This document shows positions 19,627 through 28,999 of a stretch of DNA of 64,000 bases, piece after piece. The position numbers were made by a program, and so were the translations under genes. Below the pieces are notes generated by a model. It made no database searches. It was not told where the DNA came from and was given only the letters and a program-made list of their open reading frames with translations. The DNA is taken from NCBI GenBank assembly GCA_030429005.1, contig JAUIDP010000009.1, positions 1-64,000 of the forward strand, written 5' to 3'. This stretch comes from Gammaproteobacteria bacterium. Lineage in GTDB: Bacteria; Pseudomonadota; Gammaproteobacteria; Steroidobacterales; Woeseiaceae. Every line of letters starts with the position of its first letter. Within the stretch, counting starts at the first letter, position 1.

Positions 19627-20354
19627 GCCTCCATGGTTGGCGGGAAAGCGGTTGCGGCGTGATGTTCGTGCGCACCTCGGTGGCTGCCGAAAGGCATCAT
19701 CGCTGCCAGCCCAATCAAGATTACAATGATTCCGGCTGCCTGGCGCAGGATTTTCCGCCGCCGCAGGCGGCCGAGGAGCCCGGCGGAAGTGCCGGCCAGC
19801 AGCAGCGCCGGCAGCGTCCCCGACCAGAAAGCCAGCATGATGACTGCACCGTGACTCGCGCTGCCGGATGTTGCTGCTATGGCGACGGCGCTATAGACGA
19901 GGCCACAGGGCAACGCACCCCAGACGAAACCGCCCGCCAACGCACGCATCGGTGTCGTTGCCGGCAGAATGTGCTTTGCAAGGCGCGAAACTTTCTGCCA
20001 GAGACCGGCGCCCGCAGACTCGAGAAACCGGGTCAGCTGCCAGTCAAACAGCAGGTTCAGGCCGATCGCAATGACGAGGATGGCTGCCAGGAAACGTAAC
20101 AGCATCAGCCCGGTCTCGATACCGGCAACCTTGGTCAGAACTGCGCCACCAACGCCGGCGATACCGCCGAGCACGGCGTAGAACAAGCCACGGCCAAGGT
20201 TGTAAAGAAAACGTCGCAGCCAGGCGCCGGGGACTGGCAGGCTCGTTGCAGGTCCTTCGAACAGGACTACGATGGCGCCGCACATGCCGAGGCAGTGACT
20301 GCTGCCGAAAAACCCCGCAAGGACTGCGGTCGCCATTGCCAGTTCCAGCGTCAC
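19623..20354 (-). CDS. SafE/TauE-type sulfite exporter family (cbb3-locus-associated) membrane protein
   Basis: AGFFGSSHCLGMCGAIVVLF...GFVWGALPCGLVYSAVAIAATSGSASHGAVIMLAFWSGTLPALL; GTGA overlap with ccoS stop. Confidence 0.85.
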   Translation of the reverse strand: MTLELAMATAVLAGFFGSSHCLGMCGAIVVLFEGPATSLPVPGAWLRRFLYNLGRGLFYAVLGGIAGVGGAVLTKVAGIETGLMLLRFLAAILVIAIGLNLLFDWQLTRFLESAGAGLWQKVSRLAKHILPATTPMRALAGGFVWGALPCGLVYSAVAIAATSGSASHGAVIMLAFWSGTLPALLLAGTSAGLLGRLRRRKILRQAAGIIVILIGLAAMMPFGSHRGAHEHHAATAFPPTMEA

Positions 20355-20539
20355 TGCTGGTGCCGGTCGGCTGGCGAATCGGTATCGTCCTGCGGCTTGC
20401 TGTCATCATCCATGATCACCGAGATGCCCGGGGAATCGAGGTCGTCGAACTGGCCTGAGCCTACCGCCCAGAAAAACGCCGCGACGGCCCCGCCCAGCAG
20501 CAGCAAGCCCAGTGGAATCAGAAGGTACAGGATGTCGAT
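20351..20539 (-). CDS. ccoS: cbb3-type cytochrome oxidase assembly protein CcoS (apparent ATC start)
   Basis: Minus strand reads (ATC)DILYLLIPLGLLLLGGAVAAFFWAVGSGQFDDLDSPGISVIMDDDSKPQDDTDSPADRHQQ*, with GGAGGG 6 nt upstream; directly after ccoI. Missing from the ORF track because its conserved 5' end has no ATG/GTG/TTG. Confidence 0.88.
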   Translation of the reverse strand: MDILYLLIPLGLLLLGGAVAAFFWAVGSGQFDDLDSPGISVIMDDDSKPQDDTDSPADRHQQ

Positions 20540-20559
20540 GCGAAGCCCTCCGACAGCAA

Positions 20560-22959
20560 CTACAGGCGCAATGCGTTAAAAACGACGAGTAGTGAACTCA
20601 ATGACATGCCGACCGCGGCCATCCACGGCTGCAGCAGGCCGCTGACGGCGAGCGGTATCGCCGTCGCATTGTAAAATATAGCCCAGGCGATGTTCTGTCG
20701 AATGATTCGCTGTGTTTTTGTCGCAACGTCGGCGGCACGCAGGATGCCGCCGAGATCGCGTCCCAATGAAACCGCATCGGCGCTGGCGCGCGCCAGCGCG
20801 GTGCCGCTATCGAGCGCAATTGAACTGTCGGCGGCGGCCAGCACCGGCGCGTCATTGATGCCGTCACCAACCATGATGACCGGCAGCCCCGCCTGCCGAA
20901 GCTGCGCCAGGATGTCGAGCTTGGCCGGCGGCGTAAGTTCCGCGTGCCAATGCTCAATGCCAAGCTGCCCGGCGACGCTGGCGACTGATGGACTGCGGTC
21001 GCCGCTGGCAATCACAAGCCGGTAGCCGCGGTCCCGCAATTGCGAAATTGCAGTCGTTGCATCGTGACGCAGCTCGTCGGCGATTGAAAAAGCAGCGAGT
21101 ACCGCCGTCGTGTTACCAAGGAAGACTTCAGTTTGTGTCGATTCAGGCGCTAGCCCGGCAACAGATGTGCCACTCGGCTCGGCAACGAAAGCTGCGCTGC
21201 CAATTCGATAGCGTTCGCCGGCAAGAGTGGCCTCGACGCCGAAGCCGGGGATAACCTCGATGTCCTCCGGCATGCCTTCGGCCGCATCGTAATGTGCCGC
21301 AAAAGCGCGGGCGAGCACGTGTTCCGACGCGGTTTCCAGCGCGGCGGCTATACGCAGCGCGGACGTTGCGTCGAGTCGGCCCGCCAGGACACGGGTATCG
21401 AGAACGACCGGCCGGCCAGCCGTCAGCGTACCGGTCTTGTCGAATACGATCGTGCAGGGTTGGCCCAGGACCGCAAGGATACGTGACCGCACCAGCAGGA
21501 AACCGTTTTTAGCGAGCCGCGACGCGGCGGCGGCGAGCGCCGCAGGCGTTGCCAGCGCCAGCGCACACGGACAGGTGACAACGAGCGTCGCCAGTACAAT
21601 CTCGAAGCTGCGCGACGGGTCCAGCAGGTACCAGGCGACGCCGGTCAGTGCGGCAACTGTCAAAACGGCCACCACGAAACGGGTTGCTATTCGATCAGCG
21701 AGCAGGGCGATTGGCGGGCGATCTGCGCGCGCCCTCTCGAGCATGCGGCCAATTTCTGCAAGACTGGTGCTGGCACCGACCCGCGTTACACGCACGGTCG
21801 CATTTCCCGCGCGGGTGACAGCACCGGCAAACACCGGGTCGCCCGGCTTGCGCAACACCGGGCGGGACTCGCCACTCAACAGGGATTCGTCTGTCTCGAG
21901 GCTGCCTGACAGGACCTCGCCGTCGACGGGTATGACGTCCCCCGGCACGATACTGACGAGATCGTCGACCCGCAGGCGATCGAGTGCGACCTTGACCGGC
22001 TCGCCTTGCTGCAGCCGGATCGCTGTGTCAGGCAACAACTGCGCCAACGCTGTTGCATGGTCGCCGGAACGGTGCCGTGCGCGCATCTCGAGAAAGCGGG
22101 TTGCGCTGAGAAAGAACACGAACATTGCGACGGAATCGAAATAAACTTCACCCTGGCGTGTCAGCGTCGCATAGGCCGACGCCATAAAGGCGGCGATGAT
22201 CGCGATGGAAACCGGCAGGTCCATTCCCGGTGTCCGTGCCCGCAGGCCGCGCCAGGCGCTCGCGAAGAAGGGCCGGGCGGAGTACAGGACGATCGGCACG
22301 GTGACGAGCAGGCTGATGAGGCGCAGGAAGTGCTGCATGCCCGCGTCGATTCCGAAATAGTCACCGGCGTACAGTGCGACCGCAAACATCATGACCTGCA
22401 TCCCGGCAGCGGCCGCGACAATCAGGCGTTTCAGGGCCTGCCGATGCTCCGCAATCTGCAAGTCGCTGCTGCTGCCGATGCTGACCGGTGCCGGCTTGAA
22501 TCCAATCCGGGCGATGGCGCCAAGCAGCCCGCTGAACGGCAACTCGGAATGCGCCCAGCGAATGACCGCACGTCGCACCGCGGGATTGATATCGACCGTC
22601 TCGATCGCCGGTACCTGCTGCAAGGCTTTTTGCAACAGCCAGACGCAGGCGGAGCAGTACATCCCCCCTATATCGACCGAAACTTCGGCTTGCGGGCCGT
22701 TCCGGCTGACATAGCGGTCGAGTAGGTCGACATCGTCGTAATGTGCCCACCCGGTTTCCTCCGGGGTGAGGTCGACATCCTCGCCGGGCGTTGTCCTGAA
22801 CCGGTAAAATGCGTTCAGGCCGCTGTTGTCGATAAACTCGGCTACCGCTTTGCAACCGAGGCAACACATGGGCTGTAAGCGGCCATCGAGCTCTGCTGTT
22901 ACGGGCTCTCCCGGCGGCAGTGGATCACCACAGTGGAAACAGGCGTTGCTTGCGCTCAC
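20560..22959 (-). CDS. ccoI: Copper-translocating P-type ATPase of cbb3 oxidase biogenesis
   Basis: CFHCGDPLPPG N-terminus, GGMYCSACVWLLQ HMA, TCPCALALATPAAL (CPC), VFDKTGTLTAG, MVGDGINDAPVLAAAD. Confidence 0.93.
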   Translation of the reverse strand: MSASNACFHCGDPLPPGEPVTAELDGRLQPMCCLGCKAVAEFIDNSGLNAFYRFRTTPGEDVDLTPEETGWAHYDDVDLLDRYVSRNGPQAEVSVDIGGMYCSACVWLLQKALQQVPAIETVDINPAVRRAVIRWAHSELPFSGLLGAIARIGFKPAPVSIGSSSDLQIAEHRQALKRLIVAAAAGMQVMMFAVALYAGDYFGIDAGMQHFLRLISLLVTVPIVLYSARPFFASAWRGLRARTPGMDLPVSIAIIAAFMASAYATLTRQGEVYFDSVAMFVFFLSATRFLEMRARHRSGDHATALAQLLPDTAIRLQQGEPVKVALDRLRVDDLVSIVPGDVIPVDGEVLSGSLETDESLLSGESRPVLRKPGDPVFAGAVTRAGNATVRVTRVGASTSLAEIGRMLERARADRPPIALLADRIATRFVVAVLTVAALTGVAWYLLDPSRSFEIVLATLVVTCPCALALATPAALAAAASRLAKNGFLLVRSRILAVLGQPCTIVFDKTGTLTAGRPVVLDTRVLAGRLDATSALRIAAALETASEHVLARAFAAHYDAAEGMPEDIEVIPGFGVEATLAGERYRIGSAAFVAEPSGTSVAGLAPESTQTEVFLGNTTAVLAAFSIADELRHDATTAISQLRDRGYRLVIASGDRSPSVASVAGQLGIEHWHAELTPPAKLDILAQLRQAGLPVIMVGDGINDAPVLAAADSSIALDSGTALARASADAVSLGRDLGGILRAADVATKTQRIIRQNIAWAIFYNATAIPLAVSGLLQPWMAAVGMSLSSLLVVFNALRL

Positions 22960-23141
22960 TAAACCGGACGTTGTGCGGCGCTTTCACAGGTAACGCTTTG
23001 GCTTGTTGTCGAGTCGCTTACCAGTATGTGCGGGCGGCTGATCGCCAGGTAGATAGTGACCAGGCAGCCGATGACGGTCGCGGCCGGGATCGCGATAAGC
23101 AACCAGACCCAGGGGTTGCGATGCCAGGCATTGTCTGCCAC
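22959..23141 (-). CDS. Short single-TM FixH/CcoH-like protein
   Basis: 60 aa MADNAWHRNPWVWLLIAIPAATVIGCLVTIYLAIS...; sits in the ccoH position between ccoG and ccoI. Confidence 0.65.
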   Translation of the reverse strand: MADNAWHRNPWVWLLIAIPAATVIGCLVTIYLAISRPHILVSDSTTSQSVTCESAAQRPV

Positions 23142-24533
23142 TTAATATTCCTCCGCAGGACCGCGAAAACGGCTTTCCTCAACCACCTTGATATTGCTGC
23201 CATCGGTGCTCGTCAATGTAAAGCGGATGATATTGCCACCTGCTGCATTTTCGTGCGGCACCGTGACCGCCACGGGCACCGTCACTACCGACTCGCCGGC
23301 TACGGCAAGCTCGGTGTCGGTACGCAGCTGGATACCGTCGAGACCGCTGACGTCAAGGTCGTACCTGTGGTCTTCATTGTGCTTGTTAATGATACGAATC
23401 GTAAAGCTGTTCTCGATCCCCTGGCGGCCGACATCGCGATACAACGCATTGCGGTCTCGAATCACGTCCATGATGGTCGGCTTGCGCAATGCCATCGAGG
23501 CAACCATGCTGGCCAGCAGCACGACGAGAATGCCCGAATAGACGACAGTTCGCGGACGGATCAGTCGATACGACTTGTGTTCCAGCGCACGTTCGGTGCT
23601 GTAGCGGATCAGGCCGCGCGGTGAGCCGACCTTGTCCATTACCGTGTCACAGGCATCGATACAGGCCGCACAGGCGATGCATTCGTATTGCAGCCCTTCG
23701 CGGATGTCGATGCCGGTCGGGCACACCTGAACACACATCGTACAGTCAATGCAGTCACCGAGGCCCTGGGCCTCTGCATCCGAGCCACGCCGGCGGCTGC
23801 CGCGCGGTTCACCGCGTTCCGTGTCATAGGAAATGATCAGCGTGTCCCGATCAAACATTGCGCCCTGGAAACGCGCATACGGGCACATGTACTTGCAGAC
23901 CTGTTCGCGCATGAAGCCGGCATTGCCATAGGTAGCGAAGGCGTAAAACAACAACCAGAACACCGTCCAGGCATTGGCCTCGAAGCTGGCAAGGTCGGCT
24001 GCGAGTTCGCGTACCGGCGTGAAGTAGCCGACGAAACTGAATCCCGTGAACAGTGCCAGCGTGACCCAGAGAAACTGTTTCAGGACCTTCTTCCGAATCT
24101 TTTCAGCAGTCCACGGCGCCCTGTCGAGCTTTATCCGCTTGCTGCGATCGCCTTCCACCGCCCTTTCGATCCAGGTGAACGCCTCGGTCCAGACTGTTTG
24201 CGGGCAGGCGAAGCCACACCACAGCCTGCCGGCGATCGCCGTGAAAAAGAACAGGCTGACTGCGAGGATTATCAGCAGCAGCGCAAGGTAAACGAAGTCC
24301 TGCGGCCAGAGTGTCATGCCAAAAATGTAGAACTTGCGCGCCGGCAGATCGAACAGCACAGCCTGGCGATCGTCCCACAGCAGCCAGGGCCCGCCGTAAA
24401 AAGCACCGAGCAATACGATCATTGCGATCCGCCGGAGCGTCGCGAAGCGGCCTTTCACCTCGCGCGGGTAGACCTTGTCCTCGCTGCGATAGAGCGCACC
24501 ATACTCGTAGTTGTTGCCCGGTTTGCCGGCCAT
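23142..24533 (-). CDS. ccoG: cbb3 oxidase accessory protein CcoG (FixG family)
   Basis: GRLWCGFACPQTVWTEAF...CIDCTMCVQVCPTGIDIREGLQYECIACAACIDACDTVMDK ferredoxin motifs; ATG at 24533. Confidence 0.93.
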   Translation of the reverse strand: MAGKPGNNYEYGALYRSEDKVYPREVKGRFATLRRIAMIVLLGAFYGGPWLLWDDRQAVLFDLPARKFYIFGMTLWPQDFVYLALLLIILAVSLFFFTAIAGRLWCGFACPQTVWTEAFTWIERAVEGDRSKRIKLDRAPWTAEKIRKKVLKQFLWVTLALFTGFSFVGYFTPVRELAADLASFEANAWTVFWLLFYAFATYGNAGFMREQVCKYMCPYARFQGAMFDRDTLIISYDTERGEPRGSRRRGSDAEAQGLGDCIDCTMCVQVCPTGIDIREGLQYECIACAACIDACDTVMDKVGSPRGLIRYSTERALEHKSYRLIRPRTVVYSGILVVLLASMVASMALRKPTIMDVIRDRNALYRDVGRQGIENSFTIRIINKHNEDHRYDLDVSGLDGIQLRTDTELAVAGESVVTVPVAVTVPHENAAGGNIIRFTLTSTDGSNIKVVEESRFRGPAEEY

Positions 24534-24535
24534 GA

Positions 24536-24811
24536 CTAGCGCCTTGCTGCCTGTGACCCCGGACCGGTGCGCTTTCGCCGCACGAGTCGCAGCGTCAGCC
24601 AGCCGGCCGCCCAGCCGTTGGCCCACAGGAAAAAGAACCCGATCGCATAACCGGCGTTGCGGCTTTCGATAAAGGCAACGTTGATCGAATCGACGATCAG
24701 CAGCGGGTCAACAAAGGCAAACAGCAGCATCGTGAATGCCGCCGCGACGAGGAACGAAATCCAGGTCAGGACGGCATATTTCTGGGTATCACGTGACCAT
24801 TCACCTTCCAT
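24536..24811 (-). CDS. Small two-TM hypothetical protein inserted between ccoP and ccoG
   Basis: MEGEWSRDTQKYAVLTWISFLVAAAFTMLLFAFVDPLLIVDSINVAFIESRNAGYAIGFFFLWANGWAAGWLTLRLVRRKR; tightly packed within the cco operon. Confidence 0.75.
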   Translation of the reverse strand: MEGEWSRDTQKYAVLTWISFLVAAAFTMLLFAFVDPLLIVDSINVAFIESRNAGYAIGFFFLWANGWAAGWLTLRLVRRKRTGPGSQAARR

Positions 24812-24825
24812 GCCGCAAGCACCGC

Positions 24826-25710
24826 CTACGGGTTGGATAGGCTGTATACATAGGCGGCGAGAATCCGGGCCCGGTCGGCACCGATCAGGTCGCCATGCGC
24901 CGGCATCACGCCGTTGCGCCCTTCCAGCAGCGTCTTGCGAATGGCCTGTGGAGAGCTGCCGTATAACCAGGTATCGTCGACGAGACTGGGTGCACCGAGC
25001 ACCTGGTTGCCGGTACCGGTCGGGCCGTGACAGGCAACACACAAGGTCATGTACCTGGCGTGCGCCGGGGAATCCTGGTCGAGGCCGTCCTGCATCGATT
25101 GCACGTAGCTGACCATCTCGTCGACACCCTGGTCACCGCCCAGCGCAGCGCCCAGCGCCGGCATCACGCCGCTGCGGCCATTCAGGATGCTCTGTTCGAT
25201 TTGCTGCGGTGATCCGCCATACAGCCAGTCATCGTCGGTCAGGTTCGGGAAGCCGCGGGCACCCATGGCGGTTGAACCGTGGCACTGCGAACAGTAGTTC
25301 GCATACAGGCTGGCGCCGACACCGAGCGCTGCCGGGTCCCTGGCAAGGTCCGCGAAGTCCTGTTCGGCAAACGCCGCGAACATCGGTCCGTATTCGGCTT
25401 CGGCTGCGGCCACTTCGGCTTCATATTGCTGTTCCTGGCTCCAGTCACCGACACCCTCAAAGTCCCCCATGCCCGGGTACCAGACGAGGTACAGGGCCGA
25501 CCAGATGACAGTGAGAATGAACAGCCAGAACCACCACATGGGCAACGGGTTGTTCAGCTCACGAATATCCTCATCCCAGACGTGTGCCTCGGACTCGGCG
25601 ATTTCCTCTTTCGACGCACGTTGTTTGTTGGCGTAGGTGACCACCCAGAAACAGGCCACCAGTGTGGCTACGGTGCCAATGATCACGTACCAGCTCCACG
25701 CGTTACTCAT
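24826..25710 (-). CDS. ccoP: cbb3-type cytochrome c oxidase diheme subunit III
   Basis: N-terminal TM, HVWDEDIRELNNPLPMWW, two CXXCH (YCSQCHG, LCVACHG). Confidence 0.95.
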   Translation of the reverse strand: MSNAWSWYVIIGTVATLVACFWVVTYANKQRASKEEIAESEAHVWDEDIRELNNPLPMWWFWLFILTVIWSALYLVWYPGMGDFEGVGDWSQEQQYEAEVAAAEAEYGPMFAAFAEQDFADLARDPAALGVGASLYANYCSQCHGSTAMGARGFPNLTDDDWLYGGSPQQIEQSILNGRSGVMPALGAALGGDQGVDEMVSYVQSMQDGLDQDSPAHARYMTLCVACHGPTGTGNQVLGAPSLVDDTWLYGSSPQAIRKTLLEGRNGVMPAHGDLIGADRARILAAYVYSLSNP

Positions 25711-25889
25711 GCGTTGTGCTCCTTTTCGATTTCTTCAGGCGGCAACCGACCATCGTCGTCTGCCAGTGGCAGCTGTGCTGCCGCGTCGTACTCCGTCTTG
25801 CGTTTGCGGCTCCAGCTCCATGCCCACAGGCCGAGGAACAGCAGCAGGATTGCCAGTGTAATCAAGCCTCTGACGGTTCCGATATCCAT
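25707..25889 (-). CDS. ccoQ: cbb3-type cytochrome c oxidase subunit CcoQ
   Basis: MDIGTVRGLITLAILLLFLGLWAWSWSRKRKTEYDAAAQLPL; between ccoO and ccoP. Confidence 0.92.
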   Translation of the reverse strand: MDIGTVRGLITLAILLLFLGLWAWSWSRKRKTEYDAAAQLPLADDDGRLPPEEIEKEHNA

Positions 25890-25898
25890 GTCACTCGC

Positions 25899-26504
25899 CT
25901 AACGCGCAGACCTGACGATGCCGAGGTTTTGCAAATAGGCAATCAGGGCATCCATCTCGGTCTTGCCGGCGACGCTTTCGGCGGCCGCCGCGATCTGCTC
26001 GTCGGTGTACGGGTCGCCGAGGAACTGCAGTGCGCGCATCCTGGCCGCGATGTCGTCGCCATCGAGCATGGCATCCTGCAGCCACGGGTAGGCGGGCATG
26101 TTTGACTCCGGTACGACGTCACGCGGATTGATCATGTGGATACGGTGCCAGTCGTCGCTGTAACGCCTGCCGACGCGGGCGAGGTCCGGGCCGGTTCGCT
26201 TGGATCCAAACTGGAATGGGCGGTCGTAGACGAATTCCCCGGCCACCGAGTACGGTCCATAGCGTTCTGTCTCACTGCGAAACGGCCGAATTTGCTGCGA
26301 ATGACAGCCATAGCAACCTTCGCGCACATAGATGTCCCGTCCCGCAAGTTGCAGGGCGGGGTACGGCTCAACGCCCTCGTAGGGCTCGGTTGCATCGGCG
26401 CTGACCATCAATGGCAGGATTTCGATCAGGCCGCCGATGCTGATCACGATCACGATCAGGACGGCCATCAGGTTGACGTTTTTTTCTATGACTTCATGTT
26501 TCAT
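25899..26504 (-). CDS. ccoO: cbb3-type cytochrome c oxidase subunit II
   Basis: [43 protein letters not shown]...WLQDAMLDG. Confidence 0.96.
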   Translation of the reverse strand: MKHEVIEKNVNLMAVLIVIVISIGGLIEILPLMVSADATEPYEGVEPYPALQLAGRDIYVREGCYGCHSQQIRPFRSETERYGPYSVAGEFVYDRPFQFGSKRTGPDLARVGRRYSDDWHRIHMINPRDVVPESNMPAYPWLQDAMLDGDDIAARMRALQFLGDPYTDEQIAAAAESVAGKTEMDALIAYLQNLGIVRSAR

Positions 26505-26514
26505 GCCGCTAACC

Positions 26515-27930
26515 TCACGCCGGCTGGATGACGGCGACAGGTTCGGGTTTGACCCGCCTGATCGTCATGTAAACGTTGTAAACCATCACCAGCATGCCGG
26601 TGAAGAAGATCAGTCCACCGAGCAGGCGAATGCCGTAGTACGGGTAGGTGAACTTGATGCTCTCGATGAACGAATAGGTCAGCGTGCCGTCGTCGTTCAG
26701 CGCCCGCCACATGAGGCCCTGGGTTATGCCGGAAATCCACATCGAAACGGCATACAACACGACGCCGATTGTCGATGTCCAGAAATGCACGTCGATGAGT
26801 CGGGTCGAGTACATGCCGGCCTTGTTGAACAGCCGTGGAATCAGGCAGTACATCGAGCCGATTGTCATCATGGCGACCCAGCCCAGGGCGCCCGAGTGCA
26901 CGTGGCCGATGGTCCAGTCCGTGTAGTGCGACAGAGCATTCACGGTCTTGATTGACATCATCGGACCCTCGAACGTCGACATGCCGTAGAACGACAGCGA
27001 CACGATCATGAATTTGAGGATCGGATCGGTGCGCAGCTTGTGCCAGGCGCCGGACAGCGTCATGATGCCGTTGATCATGCCGCCCCAGGACGGTGCCAGC
27101 AGGATGATGGAAAACACCATGCCCAGGGACTGGGCCCAGTTCGGCAACGAGGTGTAGTGCAGGTGATGCGGGCCGGCCCACATGTAGATCGCGATCAATG
27201 CCCAGAAATGCACCACCGACAGCCGGTAGGAATAGATCGGTCGTTGTGCCTGCTTTGGTACGAAGTAGTACATCATGCCGAGGAAGCCTGCCGTCAGGAA
27301 AAAGCCCACGGCATTGTGGCCATACCACCACTGCATCATGGCATCGACGACACCGCTGTAAATCGGGTACGACTTCCACAGCGAGACCGGCACGGCAAGG
27401 TTGTTGAAGATATGCAATACGGCGACCGTCAGGATATACGCGCCGTAGAACCAGTTGGCGACGTAGATGTGCTTGACCCGGCGGCGTCCGATTGTGACAA
27501 AGAAGACGATCGCGAAAGACACCCAGACGACAGCGATCAGCAGGTCGATAGGCCATTCGAGTTCTGCGTATTCCTTGCTCTGCGTGATTCCCAGCGGCAG
27601 CGTGATTGCCGCCAGCACGATAACGAGTTGCCAGCCCCAGAAGGTGAATGCGGCCAGCTTGTCAAATGCGAGCCGCACATGGCAGGTTCGCTGCACCACG
27701 TAGTAGGCCGTAGCAAACAGTGCCGAACCGCCAAACGCGAAAATCACAGCGTTGGTATGCAGCGGGCGCAGGCGGCTGTAGGTCAGCCAGGGCACATCCA
27801 TGCTCAGCTGTGGCCAGATCAGCTGTGCCGCAATGATAATGCCGACGAGCATGCCGACCACGCCCCAGACCACGGTCATGATCGCAAACTGGCGTACAAC
27901 CTTGTCGTTGTAACTCGATTGAAGGTCCAT
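26515..27930 (-). CDS. ccoN: cbb3-type cytochrome c oxidase subunit I
   Basis: [30 protein letters not shown]...[28 protein letters not shown]...[20 protein letters not shown]...[11 protein letters not shown]. Confidence 0.97.
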   Translation of the reverse strand: MDLQSSYNDKVVRQFAIMTVVWGVVGMLVGIIIAAQLIWPQLSMDVPWLTYSRLRPLHTNAVIFAFGGSALFATAYYVVQRTCHVRLAFDKLAAFTFWGWQLVIVLAAITLPLGITQSKEYAELEWPIDLLIAVVWVSFAIVFFVTIGRRRVKHIYVANWFYGAYILTVAVLHIFNNLAVPVSLWKSYPIYSGVVDAMMQWWYGHNAVGFFLTAGFLGMMYYFVPKQAQRPIYSYRLSVVHFWALIAIYMWAGPHHLHYTSLPNWAQSLGMVFSIILLAPSWGGMINGIMTLSGAWHKLRTDPILKFMIVSLSFYGMSTFEGPMMSIKTVNALSHYTDWTIGHVHSGALGWVAMMTIGSMYCLIPRLFNKAGMYSTRLIDVHFWTSTIGVVLYAVSMWISGITQGLMWRALNDDGTLTYSFIESIKFTYPYYGIRLLGGLIFFTGMLVMVYNVYMTIRRVKPEPVAVIQPA

Positions 27931-28031
27931 AATGTATTTGCCTTAGCTAAGTCGTTATTTTTCGGGCTTATCTTGCCAGACGCGACGATGTCAGAGACAT
28001 TCTGTCCTCGCCATAGGCACAAACCGCTATT

Positions 28032-28850
28032 TTATTTGTTGCGCGGTGTTGCTGTCACGCCTGCCTCGTGACGTGGGAAATCGCTGGCATCGATTGTTTC
28101 CAGGTATCCCTGCCAGGCACCGTAGCCGATGACCGGCAGAATAATCACCAGGCCGATGAACGCCGTCAGTGCACCGACCGTCAGTCCCAGAACGATCAGG
28201 GCGAGCCAGATCATCATCGCGAGCTTGTTGCGCAGTACCGCGTTGATCGACGTGACGATTGCCGTGACGCTGTCGACATCGCGATGCACGATCATTGGTA
28301 GCGCAAACGCGCTGGCGGAAAAAGTCACGATAGCGAAGAAAGCGCCGACGATGGTGCCGACAGTGAGATAGCCGGCGAGCTCGGAAAAATCCGGGTTGCC
28401 AGACGTCGGCAGGAACACGCTGACCATGGCGCCGGCCCTGGCCCAGACCATGAAAATGACCAGTAATGCCAGGGCGAAAACCATCTCATTGCCCAGGTAA
28501 CGCCTGAACGCTGCGCGCAAACTGCGCCGCAACAGGGGCTGTTGGCCACGTTCGAGCTGCGCACGGATGGCGTACAGGCCGATGCAGGTGAGTGGTGCCA
28601 GGAATGCGAAGCCGCCGATCATTGCCAGCATCAGCCACTGGCTGCCATAGGCCCAGGCGACATAGGACACCAGGCCCATCGTCGCTGCCATGAAAATGCC
28701 GTAGGCGGCGCTTTGCCGCGGCGCCTGCCTGAAATCCGCCCAGCCTTTCTGTAGCCAGCCAAGCGGTGCAAGCGGCGCAATTTTCCTGCAGGGTGCCGCG
28801 AACGGCATCGTCGATCGGTCGAACGTTGCGGGTTCTTCTTCAGTCGTCAT
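28032..28850 (-). CDS. DUF2189 family integral membrane protein
   Basis: PLGWLQKGWADFRQAPRQSAAYGIFMAATMGLVSYVAW...PMIVHRDVDSVTAIVTSINAVLRNKLAMMIWLALIV. Confidence 0.8.
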   Translation of the reverse strand: MTTEEEPATFDRSTMPFAAPCRKIAPLAPLGWLQKGWADFRQAPRQSAAYGIFMAATMGLVSYVAWAYGSQWLMLAMIGGFAFLAPLTCIGLYAIRAQLERGQQPLLRRSLRAAFRRYLGNEMVFALALLVIFMVWARAGAMVSVFLPTSGNPDFSELAGYLTVGTIVGAFFAIVTFSASAFALPMIVHRDVDSVTAIVTSINAVLRNKLAMMIWLALIVLGLTVGALTAFIGLVIILPVIGYGAWQGYLETIDASDFPRHEAGVTATPRNK

Positions 28851-28999
28851 ACTGATCGTATCCAGGCGGCTGCCCCGGGCCGGTTGCTACTCATTATAGG
28901 GGACGCCACGAATTCCGCAGCAGTCCGTCACGAATACGGCTGTCGCGCCGGTGTCTGCCGGTATAATTGCCGAATCCGCCGGGGCGATGGACAGGTTTT

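Noticed and set aside
26501-27556. 351-aa minus-strand ORF in an alternative frame of ccoN
   Set aside because: Overlaps ccoN on the same strand in another frame, with no motif support; ccoN is unambiguous.
27942-27951. CTTAGCTAAG palindrome upstream of ccoN as an FNR box
   Set aside because: Does not match TTGAT-N4-ATCAA. A 10-bp palindrome alone is weak evidence and no FNR-type site was found nearby.
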